A stretch of DNA of 25,440 bases from a virus. The stretch lies in the IMG/VR virus record IMGVR_UViG_3300024948_000020, positions 1 through 25,440 of that record; one strand, 5' to 3'. The notes beneath the pieces were generated by a model. That model was not told where the DNA came from. It did not search any database and was given only the letters and a program-made list of their open reading frames with translations. Each line of letters begins with the position of its first letter. Positions within the stretch are counted from its first letter, which is position 1. A program made the position numbers and the translations under genes. This document shows, piece by piece, positions 6,194 through 13,518 of the stretch.

Positions 6194-6221
6194 AACCGGC
6201 CATAACCAGCTCTAACCGGCC
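6194..6221. repeat. Three phased AACCRGCY repeats before the structural operon
   Basis: AACCGGCC (6194-6201), AACCAGCT (6204-6211) and AACCGGCC (6214-6221) recur exactly every 10 bp. The same unit with the same 10-bp phase occurs twice in each 50-bp leader at 3786 and 4091. This suggests a common regulator acting on DNA, or on the leader RNA. Confidence 0.55.
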
Positions 6222-6275
6222 TAAAACCAAACACAACAAACACAACAAAAAGAACAAAAAACAAGGAAACAAAAC

Positions 6276-6728
6276 ATGCTCAACATAAAACAACACCTAC
6301 CCGGCCAAGGTATGACATACAGCCAGCGCAGACGCCTAATAAACCTATTATGGGCATTCGTTTCAAATGCAGCGGTTCCCTTCATCATTGGCTATGTCTT
6401 TGCGCTGATGTCAATCACCTATTCATTTACCGAGATAGCAACAACCTTTGATAAAACCGGATTTGGAGCCTGTATCCAACCGGATTTCCAAGAAACCCAC
6501 GCAATAACCGGAGCGGTAATGCCCGACATAAATTACACCGCAGATGATTTTGCAAAAGAAAAAGGCTTTAAAGATGCAGAAAGCCAAGCTGCTTACTTTA
6601 AAACGCCTGCATCCTTACCTGCACCTTCGTTGCCCGACTGTAAACCTGAAGAAACAATAGATTCGGCAACCCAAACCTGTGCAGAACTAACCAGCACAAA
6701 ACAGCTCCCCGTTCGACCCGCGGTTTAA
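6276..6728 (+). CDS. Inner-membrane protein, first gene of prophage 1 structural operon
   Basis: The 150-residue product has a basic N-terminus (SQRRRLINLL), one long hydrophobic segment (about 28-48, VSNAAVPFIIGYVFALMSI) and a soluble, Pro-rich C-terminal part with four cysteines. Family not recognised. The Shine-Dalgarno stretch AAGGAA precedes ATG 6276. It has no counterpart in prophage 2, where the ssDNA-binding candidate opens the operon. Coding DNA is A/C-rich like its neighbours. Confidence 0.6.
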   Translation: MLNIKQHLPGQGMTYSQRRRLINLLWAFVSNAAVPFIIGYVFALMSITYSFTEIATTFDKTGFGACIQPDFQETHAITGAVMPDINYTADDFAKEKGFKDAESQAAYFKTPASLPAPSLPDCKPEETIDSATQTCAELTSTKQLPVRPAV

Positions 6729-6767
6729 AGGGTCACAACATTAACCACCCAACAAAGGAACAAAAAC

Positions 6768-7205
6768 ATGACCGACCAAATAACCCAAAACAGCTTCCTA
6801 GGCGACATGCAAACAGTCATAAGGGGACAAGTAGAATCGTTAACGCGTTATGAAATAGACGGAGACAACAAAGGCGGTTCGATATGGGTATCCAAGCCCA
6901 ACACCGGAAAAAACCCGAACAACCTGGGTAACGAACTCATCAAAGTAAAAATGCCATTTGAAATGTTCGACCAGAAAAAAGCCGAAGTAGAAGCCGGAAA
7001 ACTTTACTTTCCATGTCAAATGGAAATCCTGTGTGAAATCAACATGGGAGGCCAGAACAAAGCCGTATTGACAGCCATCAGCATGAAACTTGACGGTCCG
7101 ACCCCGGAAGCCCAACAAGAACAAGAAAGCAAAGACAAACCCAAAGCCGGAGCGGTTCAGACAGCAACCGGAACAACATCCGGAACAACCGCGCACAAAC
7201 CATAG
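6768..7205 (+). CDS. Candidate ssDNA-binding protein (gpV-like)
   Basis: The 145-residue protein has an N-terminal beta-rich domain of about 105 residues with OB-fold-like alternation (GSIWVSKPNTG, ELIKVKMPFEMFD, LYFPCQMEILCEI, KAVLTAISMKL). A disordered tail rich in Gln, Lys, Thr and Ala follows. This size, the low-complexity tail and the position just before the small coat genes fit the ssDNA-binding protein of filamentous phages, which coats the genome before extrusion and can repress translation. I see no diagnostic motif, so it is position- and composition-based. The prophage 2 protein in the same place (18079) is not visibly related. Confidence 0.45.
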   Translation: MTDQITQNSFLGDMQTVIRGQVESLTRYEIDGDNKGGSIWVSKPNTGKNPNNLGNELIKVKMPFEMFDQKKAEVEAGKLYFPCQMEILCEINMGGQNKAVLTAISMKLDGPTPEAQQEQESKDKPKAGAVQTATGTTSGTTAHKP

Positions 7206-7219
7206 CCAGGAATTAACCC

Positions 7220-7345
7220 ATGAAAATCCGCTCAATGACCTGCCTGATAAAAAAGCCCGTAGAGTTCAAAGAGCGGGTACTTAGTAACCGAGTGAGGAAA
7301 GACCGCTTTATAAACGGATACGTAATCAAAGCCAGTGTAGGTTGA
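7220..7345 (+). CDS. 41-residue basic peptide
   Basis: The frame begins MKIRSMTCLIKKPVEF and ends GYVIKASVG; it is basic and not hydrophobic. It follows the ssDNA-binding candidate by 14 bp with a weak CAGG Shine-Dalgarno and stops 4 bp before the next gene. Tight packing on both sides supports it being real, but no homologue is visible in prophage 2 and the function is unknown. Confidence 0.45.
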   Translation: MKIRSMTCLIKKPVEFKERVLSNRVRKDRFINGYVIKASVG

Positions 7346-7349
7346 ACAA

Positions 7350-7664
7350 ATGGCTATATGCGCCCAAATCACTAACCTGACCTCTGATTTATCCGCTTTC
7401 GGTGGTGGTTCTAACGATCCAGTTACAGGCGGTCAGGGAATAACCTTGAGCGCCCAGTCATTACAAGATTGCACCGGTTATGTGCTTTTTACTGCTCAGG
7501 ATTATAACTCGATAGAGGCGCTTTCTTCTGTCACCTTGGCAAGCATAGGCATTGACCCCATACAAATTGCCTATGTTTTTTCGTGGGGCATGGGTGCTGT
7601 TTTGTCCATGTGGGCGTTGGGCTATGCAACAGGCGTAGCCGTTCAATTAATAAAAAAGATTTAG
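7350..7664 (+). CDS. Small membrane protein, minor coat candidate
   Basis: The 104-residue product has a soluble N-terminal part with two cysteines (C4 and one in LQDCTGYVLF) and one transmembrane helix near the end (AYVFSWGMGAVLSMWALGYA), then LIKKI. It lies immediately upstream of the coat gene. It may be a virion-cap or assembly protein in the place of pVII/pIX-type genes. A 43-residue membrane protein sits in the same position in prophage 2 (18530). Family not recognised with certainty. Confidence 0.6.
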   Translation: MAICAQITNLTSDLSAFGGGSNDPVTGGQGITLSAQSLQDCTGYVLFTAQDYNSIEALSSVTLASIGIDPIQIAYVFSWGMGAVLSMWALGYATGVAVQLIKKI

Positions 7665-7683
7665 CTCGTTTTGAGCAAACCTC

Positions 7684-7710
7684 GCGGGGGGATTCCCGCA
7701 ATTTTTGGAG
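7684..7710 (+). terminator. Hairpin with T-run before coat gene
   Basis: GCGGG (7684-7688) pairs with CCCGC (7695-7699) and is followed by AATTTTT. It sits only 20 bp before the coat start, and TTGGAG at its end is the coat Shine-Dalgarno. A partial terminator or an RNA-processing hairpin that sets coat expression is likely. Confidence 0.45.
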
Positions 7711-7718
7711 TACATATT

Positions 7719-7853
7719 ATGGCTGATATTTTTGCAGCAGTTGACTTGTCTACCGTAGCCACTTTTGCTGCTGCTACTGGCGTTTTAATTATTGGCATCG
7801 CGATGACTTTTAAGGGTATCGATCTTGCCAAGCGCGGTGTGAGGAAGGCATAG
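7719..7853 (+). CDS. Major coat protein without signal peptide (Pf3-like architecture)
   Basis: Start ATG 7719 is chosen because TTGGAG lies 9 bases upstream; the in-frame TTG at 7671 overlaps the hairpin. The 44-residue product MADIFAAVDLSTVATFAAAT onward has an acidic amphipathic N-terminus, a hydrophobic helix (ATGVLIIGIAMTF) and a basic C-terminus (KGIDLAKRGVRKA). This is the tripartite design of filamentous major coat proteins. There is no Sec signal sequence. The size and the lack of a signal match what is known of phage Pf3, whose coat inserts directly via YidC. Prophage 2 has the other type, with a signal peptide. Confidence 0.82.
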   Translation: MADIFAAVDLSTVATFAAATGVLIIGIAMTFKGIDLAKRGVRKA

Positions 7854-7857
7854 CATT

Positions 7858-7953
7858 ATGATAGGTGCGCTGGTTGCTTTCTTTTATTGTTTGATCGCTT
7901 TAATCGGGGCAATCAGCGCATTTGTTTTTATATCTGCATTTAGAAGTCATTGA
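7858..7953 (+). CDS. 31-residue hydrophobic virion-cap candidate
   Basis: The product is MIGALVAFFYCLIALIGAIS followed by AFVFISAFRSH, a single hydrophobic helix. AGGAAGG inside the coat gene's last codons is a good ribosome-binding site. Size and position after the coat gene fit pVII/pIX- or pVI-like minor virion proteins. Prophage 2 has a 22-residue hydrophobic frame in the same slot (18964). Confidence 0.55.
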   Translation: MIGALVAFFYCLIALIGAISAFVFISAFRSH

Positions 7954-7955
7954 AA

Positions 7956-9377
7956 ATGCTTAGAATAACCCTGTTTTTATTTTTCGTTTTTTTATCTGGT
8001 GTATCAGTTGCCGATACCTATCCTTCCGTTGGCATTTGGTATTATGGTGGTCAGTCTTTTTCCTCATTGGATTCCGCTTGCGTTTATGCTTTTCCCGGTG
8101 GCGCTTATGTTTACCAGTCAAGCACAATGCCTTCCACGTGTAATGTGCTTTATAATGGCAGTCCCACAACTGCCATCATTAGTCGCAATCCCTCATGTCC
8201 CTACGGTGGCGTTGCCAGTGCTGACGAGTGCATAAATGCCCCTCCTTGTACCGCCCCAGCAACCCGAGATTCGACAGGCGAGTGTAAGCTTCCTCGTGTT
8301 TGTTCATCTACAGAATACAACCTCAATGATGTTTGTACGCCTATACCCGATTGCAATGCAGGTTCTGAAACAGGTGGTAACTTTTTCAACAAAACCACAA
8401 AATCATGCCAGTCTGTGCCTTCGCCGACCATATGCATATCAGACAAAAACACTAAATACTGTCCGCCAATCGATGACTGTAAACCGTCGTCATATATTTG
8501 TTCCGATGATCCCACTATCGTGGGAGAGGCCGCCGCAACTAGAGCCGCTGAGATTGCCTCAGCCAAATCCAAAGCCGATGCGGCAAAATCAGAAATCGTT
8601 ACCATTAAACTCCAATCCGAAGCGGCTGCCTCTGAAAAACTTGCCGCCGCTCAAGCTGCAAAAGCTGCGAAAGATGCCGCCAAAACCGCCTCAGATGCTG
8701 CATTATCGACCGGTGTTCCTGCTACCATAAAATCCGCCATAGAGTCTTATAATAAATTCGCTCAGGATTATATTGATTCCTTAGCCAGGTCTGCCAACTC
8801 AGAAGCGGCCAAAGAAAAAGTAAAAGACATTGACATAGAAACTGATGCCTATGTTGCTGAGATTCCTGTCAGCAACCCTGGTAATTCTGATGCTCTCAAG
8901 ACTAAAGTAGAAGACGGCCTCAATCGCTCTATTAAAGTGCTGGTTGATGTTGTCAGCGGTGATGGTAACGGTAACGGTCCGGGTTCCGGCATTGGCACCA
9001 GCACATCACCTTCCGTCGACACATCCAAATTAGGCAAAGATTCCACCTTACATGAGATTAGCGACAAATTAAGCGGTGGTACTCCTGGCTCTTTTGCTGC
9101 GGGTCCTGATAGCTTTTACACGTCGGAATATCCGGGCGGCATAGGTCAAGTCTGGGCAGACCATAAAGCGGCGTTGATGCAAACCTCTTTTGTTTCTGCC
9201 GTTTCGGGTTTAACTCCGCAAATAGGCGGCGCTGGGACTTGCCCTAGCTGGTCATTTCCTACATTGTCAGGGGGTTCTATGGAATTGCAGCCGCCTTGTG
9301 AGATATGGCCGTTGTTGCGTTTGATATTTATTATTACGGCTTTGTTTACCGCACGCTCATTGGTATTTGGTGGTTAA
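7956..9377 (+). CDS. pIII-like adsorption protein (prophage 1)
   Basis: The ATG at 7956 is preferred over TTG 7950. The 473-residue product has a Sec signal peptide (about 1-19, ending GVSVA before DTYP). A Cys-rich N-terminal domain (about 20-110) is nearly the same as in the prophage 2 protein. More Cys modules run to about 180. An Ala/Lys-rich coiled-coil stalk (about 185-265), a Gly/Asn/Ser linker (about 328-350) and a C-terminal domain with two Cys and a membrane helix (about 447-468) complete it. This is the pIII/CTX OrfU layout: receptor-binding domain, stalk and membrane anchor. The shared N-domain suggests both phages use the same host receptor. Confidence 0.82.
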   Translation: MLRITLFLFFVFLSGVSVADTYPSVGIWYYGGQSFSSLDSACVYAFPGGAYVYQSSTMPSTCNVLYNGSPTTAIISRNPSCPYGGVASADECINAPPCTAPATRDSTGECKLPRVCSSTEYNLNDVCTPIPDCNAGSETGGNFFNKTTKSCQSVPSPTICISDKNTKYCPPIDDCKPSSYICSDDPTIVGEAAATRAAEIASAKSKADAAKSEIVTIKLQSEAAASEKLAAAQAAKAAKDAAKTASDAALSTGVPATIKSAIESYNKFAQDYIDSLARSANSEAAKEKVKDIDIETDAYVAEIPVSNPGNSDALKTKVEDGLNRSIKVLVDVVSGDGNGNGPGSGIGTSTSPSVDTSKLGKDSTLHEISDKLSGGTPGSFAAGPDSFYTSEYPGGIGQVWADHKAALMQTSFVSAVSGLTPQIGGAGTCPSWSFPTLSGGSMELQPPCEIWPLLRLIFIITALFTARSLVFGG

Positions 9378-9378
9378 C

Positions 9379-9711
9379 ATGAAAATAATCGAAACTATAA
9401 TTTCCACATGGAATAGCTTTTGGGTTTCCATTTTAGATTTGGTACAAAAGGTTTTTTCTTCTTTTTGGTTGATGTTGAAGGATTTTTTTATATTTATAAT
9501 CGATCAGCTTCTTTCACTGTCAGAAATTGTTCTTGGTGCTGTGGATTTAAGCGCTATCACTCAACATTTCGGTGTGTTTCAGCAAATACCTGAATCACTT
9601 CTGAACGTTTTGGGTCTGGTTGGATTTGCTCAGTGTATGGTCATTATTGGGGCTGCAATCATCATTAGAATTTTGTTGCAGCTCATACCGTTTGTGAGGT
9701 TGGGTTCATGA
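9379..9711 (+). CDS. pVI-like minor coat protein (DUF2523-type)
   Basis: The start is ATG 9379, one base after the previous stop; an in-frame TTG at 9367 lies inside the adsorption gene. The 110-residue protein has two to three hydrophobic segments (VFSSFWLMLKDFFIFIIDQL and VGFAQCMVIIGAAIIIRILL) around a soluble middle. This layout and the position between adsorption protein and Zot are those of the inovirus pVI homologue, which caps the adsorption end of the virion. Its end overlaps the Zot start by 4 bp. Confidence 0.75.
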   Translation: MKIIETIISTWNSFWVSILDLVQKVFSSFWLMLKDFFIFIIDQLLSLSEIVLGAVDLSAITQHFGVFQQIPESLLNVLGLVGFAQCMVIIGAAIIIRILLQLIPFVRLGS

Positions 9712-10865
9712 TAAATTTGTTGCTTGGTCCACCCGGCGGCGGTAAATCTTACGAAGCCGTCGTTTACCACATATTGCCAGCGTTGGAAGCTGGTCGCAAA
9801 GTGATTACAAATTTACCTCTCGACGTTGATTATATAGCAAAGATAAATGCAGGTTTTTTGCCATTAATTGAGATTCGCACGACCACCAGAAAAGAACGTC
9901 CTCAAACTGATTTGAAAGCGGCTGAAACTCGCTTTTATAAATTCGGGGGTGCTGTAAAGCAAAATTATTTCATCAATGCACCATTTGCCCATGCTGAGGA
10001 CTATGGAGACCCTTGGCGGCATCCGTTATCAGGTTCCGGCCCATTGTATGTGGTTGATGAGTGTCATATACCATTGCCCCGTCTTGGCACTGAAATGCAG
10101 GTAGAGCACTGGTATTCTTTGCATCGTCATGAATCCGCCGATGTTCTTCTGATTACTCAGTCTTATGGCAAAATTAATCGCGCTATTCTCGATCTGGTAC
10201 AGATCTGCTATAGGGTTAAGAAAAATACCAGCATGGGATCTGAAAAAACCTATGTTCGCAAAGTGCAAGACGGCGTACGTGGTGAAGTGGTGAATACCGG
10301 CATTCGGAAATATGAGAAGCAGTATTTCCCTTTTTATAAATCTCATACTAGGGGAGGCGGGGCAGAGCTTGCAGCTCAAGATATAGTGCCACTATGGAAG
10401 CGTTGGCCGTTTATTGGTGCTGCCTTATGTTTTGTTCTTTTTTTTTGCATCATTATCGGATTTGACGTTAAAAATCCGATGAATGCCAAATCTTATAAAG
10501 CACAGCCACAACTACCACCTTCACAATTATCGCTACCACAACCACAACCATCACAAGTACCCAAAGCACCCCAAGCGCCACAATCACATGATGTTTCAGA
10601 AGAAAAAAAAGTTTCTGACCCTTATGAAAAGAACGGCCTACATATCGTAGGTCATGTTTTTTCGAAGAAAAAAACCATTTGGATTGTTAATATTTCTCAG
10701 AATGGATTGAGGTTGAAAAATATTAATTCTGATGATCTTTTTAAAGTTGGTTATGACTTTATGCCAATTAATGATTGTGCTGCATGGCTCACGTATAAAG
10801 GCCTGAAGCGTTTTATTACGTGTGATGTTCCTTCTGTTTCTTTAGGTGTTGGTCCCTCTCTTTAG
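9708..10865 (+). CDS. zot: Zot / pI-like assembly ATPase (prophage 1)
   Basis: The 385-residue product has a canonical Walker A (GPPGGGKS, 7-14) and Walker B (LYVVDECH, 113-120), a transmembrane helix at about 234-252, a Pro/Gln-rich stretch (about 266-292) and a periplasmic C-terminal domain. This is the pI/Zot family, the inner-membrane motor for extrusion of filamentous virions. The ATP-binding half is cytoplasmic. The name derives from the Vibrio cholerae CTX phage protein; nothing here implies toxicity. The prophage 2 Zot is of a clearly different subtype. Confidence 0.92.
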   Translation: MINLLLGPPGGGKSYEAVVYHILPALEAGRKVITNLPLDVDYIAKINAGFLPLIEIRTTTRKERPQTDLKAAETRFYKFGGAVKQNYFINAPFAHAEDYGDPWRHPLSGSGPLYVVDECHIPLPRLGTEMQVEHWYSLHRHESADVLLITQSYGKINRAILDLVQICYRVKKNTSMGSEKTYVRKVQDGVRGEVVNTGIRKYEKQYFPFYKSHTRGGGAELAAQDIVPLWKRWPFIGAALCFVLFFCIIIGFDVKNPMNAKSYKAQPQLPPSQLSLPQPQPSQVPKAPQAPQSHDVSEEKKVSDPYEKNGLHIVGHVFSKKKTIWIVNISQNGLRLKNINSDDLFKVGYDFMPINDCAAWLTYKGLKRFITCDVPSVSLGVGPSL

Positions 10866-10946
10866 TCAAAAAAAATGGGAGCGCAGTGCCGCGCGACTGA
10901 ATTCAATTTAAATGAAAACCGTGATTTTAGGCGCTGAGGGTAATCA

Positions 10947-11039
10947 ATGAGTGCAAGACAGCGAATTGACGCTTATAAAAAATCTTGGGCGACAGGCGAA
11001 CATGCTTTTAGTTCCGATTCCCATAACGTGAGCCATTAA
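10947..11039 (+). CDS. 30-residue peptide between zot and rep
   Basis: The frame encodes MSARQRIDAYKKSWATGEHA plus ten residues. GAGGG lies 9 bases upstream and the next gene starts 2 bp after its stop. Similar tiny frames are often missed, so it is reported with moderate confidence. No function is recognised. Confidence 0.4.
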   Translation: MSARQRIDAYKKSWATGEHAFSSDSHNVSH

Positions 11040-11041
11040 AA

Positions 11042-11278
11042 ATGGGCGGCCGTAGCATGGAAGGTCATCAGCTGACAGACCGTTGGAAATGGATAGCGGA
11101 ATTAAGTCCTGATCGGTTTGAGAACTACGGCAAGTATTCCCAGATACAGACTTCTTCTGATCGTAGTGCGGGTAATTTTAATGGTTCTGCCGCGGATTTG
11201 AATTTTCAATTATCTAAATTTTACGAATCGAAACATGGCGTTGAGCCTTCTTGGAGTAATTGGCGTTCGAATAAATAA
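11042..11278 (+). CDS. 78-residue protein of unknown function (prophage 1 cargo)
   Basis: The soluble product is rich in Ser, Asn, Trp and Arg (DRWKWIAELSPDRFENYGKY; SWSNWRSNK at the end). No family is recognised. It forms a pair with the tiny frame before it, in the slot between zot and rep that in prophage 2 holds only a terminator and hairpin. It is probably accessory cargo. Confidence 0.5.
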   Translation: MGGRSMEGHQLTDRWKWIAELSPDRFENYGKYSQIQTSSDRSAGNFNGSAADLNFQLSKFYESKHGVEPSWSNWRSNK

Positions 11279-11285
11279 CGAAACG

Positions 11286-11314
11286 TTGAATAGAGACATG
11301 TAGCAGATTATAGC
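11286..11314 (+). promoter_or_regulatory. Possible promoter for the DUF4417-type gene
   Basis: TTGAAT (11286-11291), a 17-bp spacer and TATAGC (11309-11314) lie 23 bp before ATG 11337. A separate promoter would suit a cargo gene expressed during lysogeny. It is seen by eye only. Confidence 0.35.
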
Positions 11315-11336
11315 TGTTCATTTTGAGAATTAATTT

Positions 11337-11957
11337 ATGAATAACCGCGTCACTTTAACAATACCGAATGTTGCATATACCGGTTCTTTCCCTTATTTAT
11401 CGAATAAGCTTTCGGATTATAGAGATATTCAATTTTTTAGATACGGCTCAAAAACACAAAACCTGCCTTTCCATTGCTTTGTTGATGATTGGCGGCTGGA
11501 AAGCATATGGCGTTCACCCACTAAATTTGTTGAAAAGGCATTGCTTGCCGGGACCGTCGTAGCGCCTGACTATTCCGTATATGCAAATTACCCCAACATT
11601 TATTCACTTTACCAGATATGGCGCTCAAGAATCGTATGCGCATGGTGGGCCGATCATGGCGTGTATTCCATTCCTGTCTTGCAGTGGACCCATTCAAAAG
11701 ACGTGCACCTGGATAAATACTTTGCAGGCCTGACAGATTGCGAAGTCATTGCAGTTAGGTGTCCAAGCCGTGACCCTGAAGTCATAGCCGATTATAGGCA
11801 GTGTGCTGAACGATTTTTGCAAATCCACCAGCCGAAGCTAATTCTTCATTTTGGGCTTGATCGCGGTTCCGAATGTTGGCCGATTGGAAAATGTAAAGTT
11901 TTGCCGCTTAACCCCAAGCCGGTAAAGGCCTATAAAACAGCGGTCGCAAAAAATTAA
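11337..11957 (+). CDS. DUF4417-type protein (prophage 1 cargo)
   Basis: The 206-residue soluble protein has features I associate with DUF4417: FHCFVDDWRLESIWRSP, then VVAPDYSVYANYPNIYSLYQ, IWRSRIVCAWWADHGVYSIP, VLQWTHS and a later acidic/Cys region (GLDRGSECWPIG). Such proteins occur in phages and mobile elements; their biochemical activity is not known to me. The gene has its own leader and possible promoter and lies in an accessory slot, which fits a lysogeny-expressed gene. The downstream hairpin (11973) separates it from rep. Confidence 0.7.
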   Translation: MNNRVTLTIPNVAYTGSFPYLSNKLSDYRDIQFFRYGSKTQNLPFHCFVDDWRLESIWRSPTKFVEKALLAGTVVAPDYSVYANYPNIYSLYQIWRSRIVCAWWADHGVYSIPVLQWTHSKDVHLDKYFAGLTDCEVIAVRCPSRDPEVIADYRQCAERFLQIHQPKLILHFGLDRGSECWPIGKCKVLPLNPKPVKAYKTAVAKN

Positions 11958-11972
11958 AAAGAACAAAAAAGG

Positions 11973-11999
11973 CTGTTACGCCCTTGTCACACGTAACAG
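11973..11999 (-). terminator. Hairpin upstream of rep (prophage 1)
   Basis: CTGTTACG (11973-11980) and CGTAACAG (11992-11999) form a perfect 8-bp stem with an 11-nt loop. The T-rich tail lies on the minus-strand side, so it would terminate leftward, not rightward, transcription; no leftward gene is near. It may instead serve as an operator or in single-stranded DNA. It overlaps a possible TTG start of rep at 11984. Confidence 0.5.
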
Positions 12000-12034
12000 A
12001 ACAAAACAACACAAAGCCTATAAGAGCCGATAAC

Positions 12035-13333
12035 ATGAATTTAAACCAACGCTTTTCTCTTGAATCCCTTTCACATGGTGCTGACGAAGATCAGACCGGT
12101 TTATTGTTTGCTGCTAACGCTAATATTACTGATCTTTCAAGCGTCAATATTGTTGGTGCCTCGGTGGATACAGTAAGACAGCTTTTTCATGGTGTGCCTA
12201 AAGCTTCCTTTATCACAAAGCTGGAACAGCATGTAGAAAACAAAGATGAATATATCCGGTTAACCGGAAATACTTGCGTCAATGATGATCGTTGGCATTT
12301 TTCGCGCATGGGTAAAACCGGCGGTTATCGCTATAAGATGCAAAACAACACTGTTGGCTTAGTTATCCTGTTTGGCAGTTGGTACGGCAAAATGGATAAC
12401 GAAGGCTCGCATCTAAAAATTGAACTTTCGCCGCACTTCATATCCCAGCGCGCAACCGCTGAAATATGGGAATACCTTCACGGTGAATTTGTCGGCTTGT
12501 CTCGCATTTTTTTAGAAGAACCAATAGCCAAGGGAGTTGCCGTGCATCTTGCTTGTGATTATCAGGGCTTTAACCTTCCTGGCGATTTTGTTCGGAATCT
12601 GGTCACGGCTTCTAGGACTATTAGGGCTTATGACGGTATTGCTTCTATTGATCTTACTGATTTTACTGATGCGATTGGTACTTATGGTCGGGAAGGCCAA
12701 GCTAAAGATTATTTGATAGGGAAACCAATAGCTGTACAAATGGCACTTTATGAAAAAAGCTATGAAATCGTTAAATCAGACAAAGTTGATTATTTTCACG
12801 AAGAATGGAACATTTATTCATTAGGCGCTTATGACAATACCCAGCCAGTTCGTCGGATAGAAGCAAGACTTCATCATACCGTAATCCGTGAAATAGGCTT
12901 AGGCCTGGGTTTGGAATTTGAAGGCTTTAACCAAGTCGCCGATCATTTAACCGACCTATGGCGCTACGCCTTAGAACGAAACCGGCTAATGATCGACGGA
13001 GACCCAAGGGGTTATGTAAACCCTTTCTGGCAATTGTTGATGCAAGACGTCATCTTCAAAGTCCCCGCGCAAGGCGTAAAAATTACGCGCAAAAAAAAAG
13101 AAGCCGTAGACCCTATCGCTAGAAACATCACCTCCGTTATTGGCAACTTAGTGTCAATCATGGCTCGCCGTAATGAATGCACAGTAAGGCACGTAATGCG
13201 TCAAATCCACAACCTGCATATATGGCCGGAAATACAAACATATTACAGAAACCGGGGATTAGATGAAGACGATATTCGTAATCAGATTAAACAGGGTTTA
13301 GAACGACGGCGATTAGTCGGCAAAGCGGCATGA
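12035..13333 (+). CDS. Replication initiator, RstA/Rep_trans-like (prophage 1)
   Basis: The start is ATG 12035 (432 residues); TTG 11984 would add 17 residues but lies in a hairpin, and the prophage 2 homologue has an N-terminus of comparable length. Shared blocks with prophage 2 rep are DTVRQLFHG, GKTGGYRYKM, VAVHLACDYQGFNLP, the ALYEKSYEI stretch, VRRIEARLHHTVI, DHLTDLWRYAL, and YVNPFWQ. The Y-x-K and R-x-E-x-R motifs are characteristic of the Rep_trans-type phage initiators (CTX RstA-like), which nick the plus strand to start rolling-circle replication. The exact catalytic tyrosine is not assigned. The next gene overlaps its stop by 4 bp. Confidence 0.82.
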   Translation: MNLNQRFSLESLSHGADEDQTGLLFAANANITDLSSVNIVGASVDTVRQLFHGVPKASFITKLEQHVENKDEYIRLTGNTCVNDDRWHFSRMGKTGGYRYKMQNNTVGLVILFGSWYGKMDNEGSHLKIELSPHFISQRATAEIWEYLHGEFVGLSRIFLEEPIAKGVAVHLACDYQGFNLPGDFVRNLVTASRTIRAYDGIASIDLTDFTDAIGTYGREGQAKDYLIGKPIAVQMALYEKSYEIVKSDKVDYFHEEWNIYSLGAYDNTQPVRRIEARLHHTVIREIGLGLGLEFEGFNQVADHLTDLWRYALERNRLMIDGDPRGYVNPFWQLLMQDVIFKVPAQGVKITRKKKEAVDPIARNITSVIGNLVSIMARRNECTVRHVMRQIHNLHIWPEIQTYYRNRGLDEDDIRNQIKQGLERRRLVGKAA

Positions 13334-13518
13334 GTAACCTTTTTTCTATCGTGCCGTGTTCTATCTGTCCGGGCAGAACATTGCTTAAAACAGCTTTAAT
13401 CTGGAATCAAACCGTATTTTGCTCGGCGGAATGCTTGAGAAAGCATGTTGAAACTGTGTGCAAGAATAACGAACCGATAAAACAGCAAGCTCGCGATAAA
13501 TTTTTTAAGCCTGCATGA
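13330..13518 (+). CDS. Small Cys-rich (zinc-binding-like) protein
   Basis: The 62-residue protein has CSIC (10-13) and CSAEC (about 31-35) plus another Cys at 44, resembling a small TRASH/MYM-type zinc site. It overlaps rep at its start (ATGA) and integrase at its end (ATGA), so it is translated as part of the rep-int unit. Prophage 2 has rep and int directly adjacent, without this gene. It may modulate replication or integration; function unknown. Confidence 0.55.
   Translation: MSNLFSIVPCSICPGRTLLKTALIWNQTVFCSAECLRKHVETVCKNNEPIKQQARDKFFKPA

Larger units (their letters stand above)
5641..6275. other. Hairpin-rich intergenic region of prophage 1 (probable replication/packaging region)
   Basis: I see no convincing gene in these 635 bp. 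The stretch is a chain of inverted repeats, listed separately, followed by a G-poor A/C-rich leader for the structural operon (about 6222-6270). The position between early and structural genes corresponds to the place of origin and packaging signals in filamentous phages. Confidence 0.7.

Noticed and set aside
7350-7664. 7350-7664 as the major coat protein of P1
   Set aside because: It has a long soluble Cys-containing N-terminal part and 104 residues, while the 44-residue product at 7719 has the classical acidic-hydrophobic-basic coat design and a good ribosome-binding site.
9708-10865. Zot as a toxin or virulence factor
   Set aside because: Walker motifs, membrane helix and gene order show the phage assembly ATPase. 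The toxin name comes from one Vibrio protein and there is no toxin-specific segment that I recognise here.
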